DNA of 10,151 nucleotides, from NCBI GenBank assembly GCA_020436955.1, contig JAGQWW010000065.1, positions 1 to 10,151 on the forward strand. Reading direction: 5' to 3'. Of this stretch, positions 7,736 to 10,151 are shown in pieces. This stretch comes from Saprospiraceae bacterium (lineage in GTDB: Bacteria > Bacteroidota > Bacteroidia > Chitinophagales > Saprospiraceae). Made by a program: the position numbers and the translations under genes. The stretch's first letter is position 1. Each line of letters begins with the position of its first letter. Under the pieces are notes generated by a model. The model ran no database searches and had not been told where the DNA came from. It worked only from the letters and a program-made list of their open reading frames with translations.

Positions 7736-7849
7736 AGGATTGACCAATTTTGCTGTGGCCTGAATCAGGAGATATCAAGTTCTATTTTATTAAAATATAA
7801 TTAGTTATATCTCTTTTCACCAACAGTACCTTTGGTCAATCCTTTTTTT
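7736..7849 (+). terminator. Long nested hairpin with T7 tail downstream of gdhA
   Basis: A perfect 12-bp outer stem pairs AGGATTGACCAA (7736-7747) with TTGGTCAATCCT (7832-7843). Inside it are CTGT-GG (7753-7758) with CC-A-ACAG (7820-7826, one bulge), GAGATAT (7769-7775) with ATATCTC (7807-7813), and TATTTTA (7783-7789) with TAAAATA (7791-7797). The T run is 7843-7849. This fits a rho-independent terminator for the gdhA transcript, but the arm is far longer than usual. A processed RNA element or a small inverted-repeat insertion are alternatives. Confidence 0.55.
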
Positions 7850-7866
7850 ATCCTTCCAAATAAAGA

Positions 7867-7880
7867 CCAAAATAATTTGG
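7867..7880. promoter_or_regulatory. CCAAA-N4-TTTGG inverted repeat, candidate operator
   Basis: This is a 14-bp imperfect palindrome with an AT-only centre, upstream of the lrp-like promoter. Lrp/AsnC proteins often bind AT-rich palindromes near their own gene, so autoregulation is possible. The arms are only 5 bp and could arise by chance in this AT-rich stretch. Confidence 0.25.
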
Positions 7881-7927
7881 ATAAAACCTAGGTGTGGAAA
7901 ATATTTGAAAAGTATTGCATCTAATTG

Positions 7928-7959
7928 TTTGCTTTTTATTTTTCGACTATCTATCTTTC
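7928..7959 (+). promoter_or_regulatory. Candidate Bacteroidota-type promoter for the Lrp/AsnC gene
   Basis: TTTG at 7928-7931 and TATCTTTC at 7952-7959 are separated by 20 bp. The Bacteroidota housekeeping consensus is TTTG about 19-21 bp before TAnnTTTG, so only the last base differs. Initiation near 7965 would leave a leader of about 40 nt before the ATG at 8003. Confidence 0.5.
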
Positions 7960-8002
7960 GCACTTCAATTTTTTTGGATTTTTTTTCTAAAATAAAACGA
8001 GT

Positions 8003-8497
8003 ATGTCTAACCTTAATGAGGTAGTGTCAGAAAAATTGGACAAAACCGACTTGAAAATTCTTCAGATACTTCAAGATAACAGCAAAATCACAAATCTTGA
8101 TTTATCTAAAAAAATCGGTCTTTCTCCTGCACCAACCCTCGAGCGTGTTAAAAAGCTGGAACAATCCGGTATCATTGAATCCTATCACGCACAAGTAAAT
8201 GCACAAGCAATTGGCCTAAATGTGAAGACATTTGTTTTGGTCTCATTGGCTTGGCAAAAAGAGAATGCACTTAACCACTTCCTGGATAAGATTAAGGCAA
8301 TTGAAGAAATTACAGAGTGTTACATCATTACAGGTGAAGCAGACTTCCTTATGAAGATCGTATGTAAGGACATTCCTACCTACGAGAAACTATTGTTTAA
8401 AACACTCTCCCAGATAGAAGAGATCGAAAGGCTAAAAACCCTTATGACGCTTTCTACCGTAAAACAGTCAAAAGTGTTACCTTTCCGTTACGAATAA
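8003..8497 (+). CDS. Lrp/AsnC-family transcriptional regulator
   Basis: This 164-residue DNA-binding protein has the standard Lrp/AsnC length and layout. The N-terminal winged helix-turn-helix covers about 13-60, with LDKTDLKILQILQDNSKIT as the first helices and LSPAPTLERVKKLEQSGII as recognition helix and wing. A RAM/effector domain covers about 72-150, with TGEADFLMKI at 110-119 as the ligand-pocket motif. Family members form dimers to octamers and usually sense amino acids. The gene lies 292 bp after glutamate dehydrogenase, with its own likely promoter and a terminator just after it, so it is probably monocistronic. Control of gdhA or of itself is a reasonable guess from position only. 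The effector cannot be read from sequence. Confidence 0.94.
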   Translation: MSNLNEVVSEKLDKTDLKILQILQDNSKITNLDLSKKIGLSPAPTLERVKKLEQSGIIESYHAQVNAQAIGLNVKTFVLVSLAWQKENALNHFLDKIKAIEEITECYIITGEADFLMKIVCKDIPTYEKLLFKTLSQIEEIERLKTLMTLSTVKQSKVLPFRYE

Positions 8498-8519
8498 CAA
8501 ATTTGGAAATAATTTGTCT

Positions 8520-8556
8520 GAAGCCGCCTGGTAAATCTATCAGGCGGCTTCTCTTT
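8520..8556 (+). terminator. Rho-independent terminator of the Lrp/AsnC gene
   Basis: A perfect 11-bp GC-rich stem pairs GAAGCCGCCTG (8520-8530) with CAGGCGGCTTC (8541-8551) around a 10-nt loop, followed by a short T-rich tail. It starts 22 bp after the stop codon. The next gene starts 16-22 bp after the hairpin, so its transcription depends on readthrough or on a promoter overlapping the terminator. Confidence 0.82.
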
Positions 8557-8572
8557 GTTGAATCAATTGATA

Positions 8573-9373
8573 ATGGCATCCTCCTCACTTCTCTGGCAAG
8601 TTAAGGCTCCTGATCAGGACCATGTTTCCTATATTTTTGGGACCATGCACCTTATGGGACCTGAATTTTATGGATACCTTCGGCTCCTTCAACCGTATTT
8701 ACAACAAACAACCATTTTACTACTTGAAACGCCTCTTGAGGAAGGGCAAGGATTGGGCATGTCCGATTTGCAATTTTCAAACGGACTTTCTTTGGATCTC
8801 TTTTTTCGCCCCAATCAATTTGAAAAGATTAGGAAGTTCATTGCTAAAAAGTACAATATTGATATCAATAAAATGTTGCATTTCAAGCCATTGGCGCTCA
8901 TCCAAATGTTGCAACAAGCAGAAAATAGCGGAAAAGGTTCGATTTTCCCGGAAATGATTTTGCATGAAATGGCATCTGAAGAAGGAATGCCAGTTGAAGG
9001 ATTGGAAACAGTTGAATTTCAATTTGACCTGTTAACAAATACGGCCATCGAGGAGCAAATACGAAGCTTAAAGTCTTTTGTAAGAAATCCTGTTGCGCAG
9101 AAAAAACACCTTGCTAAATTGACACGCACTTATAAAAGTCAGGACTTTCCTGCGCTTCACAAAATGATACGCAAACAAAGTGGGGGCATCCGAAAAACTT
9201 ATCTTTTTGACCGCAACAAAAGCATGGCGACCAATTTGGTAAAATACCTCAAAGAAGGATCTGTTTTTTGCGCTGTAGGTGCAGGACATCTATGGGGAGG
9301 AAAGGGAATGTTGCGCTTGGTGAAGCAAGCCGGATTTTCACTTGATCCTATACATTTGAATGCCTCGAATTGA
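8573..9373 (+). CDS. TraB/GumN (TIKI-like) family protein
   Basis: I start at the ATG at 8573, giving 266 residues. A TTG at 8555 would add six residues but sits against the terminator tail. The N-terminus SSLLWQV...YIFGTMH is typical of the family. The two GxxH motifs that define it are present: GTMH (23-26) and GAGH (236-239). So are the conserved acidic residue E52 (LLETP), the PVEGLETVE block at 140-148, and DRN at 213-215. TIKI relatives in animals are metal-dependent proteases that cleave Wnt. Bacterial members have no settled substrate. Oddly there is no signal peptide or membrane helix, although many bacterial members are exported, so this one may be cytoplasmic. It lies between an lrp-type gene and tamL with no obvious functional link. 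Confidence 0.88.
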   Translation: MASSSLLWQVKAPDQDHVSYIFGTMHLMGPEFYGYLRLLQPYLQQTTILLLETPLEEGQGLGMSDLQFSNGLSLDLFFRPNQFEKIRKFIAKKYNIDINKMLHFKPLALIQMLQQAENSGKGSIFPEMILHEMASEEGMPVEGLETVEFQFDLLTNTAIEEQIRSLKSFVRNPVAQKKHLAKLTRTYKSQDFPALHKMIRKQSGGIRKTYLFDRNKSMATNLVKYLKEGSVFCAVGAGHLWGGKGMLRLVKQAGFSLDPIHLNASN

Positions 9374-9463
9374 AAATGGAGTGCACTACGTTAAAATATT
9401 TTAAAAACTTTAATTAAAATAGCACTTAGAAATTCGCATCTGATAAATATGCGTTTGTGACGT
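9374..9463 (+). other. AT-rich spacer between the TraB/GumN gene and tamL
   Basis: These 90 bp hold a perfect 14-bp palindrome, TTAAAATATTTTAA, at 9391-9404. It is too AT-rich to be a convincing terminator. No clear TAnnTTTG promoter or Shine-Dalgarno site is seen before the tamL ATG, so either the promoter is non-canonical or tamL is read from upstream. Confidence 0.4.
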
Positions 9464-10151
9464 ATGAATAAAGGCCTACGCCCAATCTTATTTTTAACTT
9501 TCCTAATTGCACTGCTAAGCAGCTGTAACGTAACCAAGTACCTTGCTGAAGAGGAAGAGTTATTGGTTAAAAATGAAATTAAATTTCCGGAAGGTGCGAA
9601 GATTGAGGAAAAGAAGGACCTGAAATACGAATTAACCACACTTTACAGACAACGACCCAATGACAAATGGCTTTTCTTTTTCAGGGTGCCTGCCTGGACT
9701 TATATCCGACTGGAAAATTCCATTCAGGATACCGCTTCAGAAAATTCAGTAGAACGTTCTCTTCGGAAATTATTTAGGAAAAGGGTTGCGGAACCACCTT
9801 CCGTTTTTAAGGAGGAATTGGCAGAAGCTACAGCTGCTAATATGCTTAACTTTTTGCGGAACAGAGGCTATTTCGATGCAAAAGTGGAATACTTCAAAGC
9901 CAATTCTTTTTCCATTGATGTACGCGATGGTATGTATTTCAATCCGGAAAAAGACCAGGATTTATTGGGGGTGCCGGAGAAGAAGATCAGTGTAACTTAC
10001 TATGTAGAACCAAATGAAAGGTATTACATCGATTCGGTTAGGTTTTTCAGTAAGGATTCTGCAGTGCACCAGATTTTACAGGAGATTTCGGGGACTTCCT
10101 TCCTTAAGAAAGAAGAACCCCTTGATGGCCGACTCTACGATAAGGAAGTAG
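9464..10151 (+). CDS. tamL: TamL, Omp85-family translocation and assembly module lipoprotein (3' end missing)
   Basis: The ATG at 9464 opens a frame of 229 full codons to the right edge. The lipoprotein signal is clear: hydrophobic 8-18 and lipobox LSSC with the lipidated Cys at 21. The following NVTKYLAEEEELLVKNEI is the hallmark start of Bacteroidota TamL. POTRA-like segments follow: helix-rich ANMLNFLRNRGYFDAKVEY at about 125-143, and a strand-rich ISVTYYVEPNERYYIDSVRF region near 175-194. In the complete protein these lead to a 16-stranded outer-membrane barrel, beyond the window. TamL with TamB assists insertion of outer-membrane proteins. The complete protein should be roughly 750-850 residues, so about a quarter is present. 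Confidence 0.88.
   Translation, partial: MNKGLRPILFLTFLIALLSSCNVTKYLAEEEELLVKNEIKFPEGAKIEEKKDLKYELTTLYRQRPNDKWLFFFRVPAWTYIRLENSIQDTASENSVERSLRKLFRKRVAEPPSVFKEELAEATAANMLNFLRNRGYFDAKVEYFKANSFSIDVRDGMYFNPEKDQDLLGVPEKKISVTYYVEPNERYYIDSVRFFSKDSAVHQILQEISGTSFLKKEEPLDGRLYDKEV

Noticed and set aside
9391..9404. Palindrome TTAAAATATTTTAA as a terminator for the TraB/GumN gene
   Set aside because: It has no GC pairs and no loop, so it would be a very weak hairpin; it is kept only as a note in the spacer entry.

Overview
The window looks like chromosomal DNA from a Bacteroidota bacterium, most likely of the Saprospiria/Cytophagia type. The evidence is a secreted multi-PKD metalloprotease, a TamL-type lipoprotein, a Bacteroidota-style CcmD, a TTTG-N20-TAnnTTT-like promoter, few canonical Shine-Dalgarno sites, and AT-rich spacers. 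No mobile element, CRISPR array, tRNA or rRNA is visible. Both end genes run off the window.

Positions 1-3637 (minus strand) are the first 1212 codons of one giant secreted protein. It has a Sec signal peptide, a propeptide-like region and a metzincin (M12B/reprolysin-like) zinc protease. Ten PKD domains follow, in five two-domain units of about 160 residues, and the gene continues past the left edge. A 229-bp divergent spacer separates it from the plus-strand genes.

Positions 3867-7710 (plus strand) form a tight run of four genes. They are a lipoprotein with a BNR/Asp-box, a CcmC-type heme-handling membrane protein with a TIG/Ig-like domain in its first periplasmic loop, a small CcmD-like protein, and a glutamate dehydrogenase whose start overlaps the ccmD end by 17 nt. 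The dehydrogenase resembles the animal mitochondrial GLUD1 type, including an antenna-like insertion, which is unusual for a bacterial enzyme.

Positions 7711-8002 hold a long nested hairpin ending in T7, and then a good candidate promoter for an Lrp/AsnC-family regulator (8003-8497). That gene ends at a GC-rich hairpin terminator. A TraB/GumN (TIKI-like) family protein follows (8573-9373), and then the 5' part of tamL, the outer-membrane assembly lipoprotein (9464 to the right edge).

The themes are envelope and secretion (protease, lipoproteins, TamL), cytochrome c maturation (CcmC/D), and nitrogen metabolism with a possible amino-acid-responsive regulator next door. I see no clear new defence or mobile system. 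The best leads are the GLUD1-like dehydrogenase with its altered allosteric residues, the structured gdhA-lrp spacer, the CcmC loop insertion, and the regular cysteine-bearing PKD stalk.
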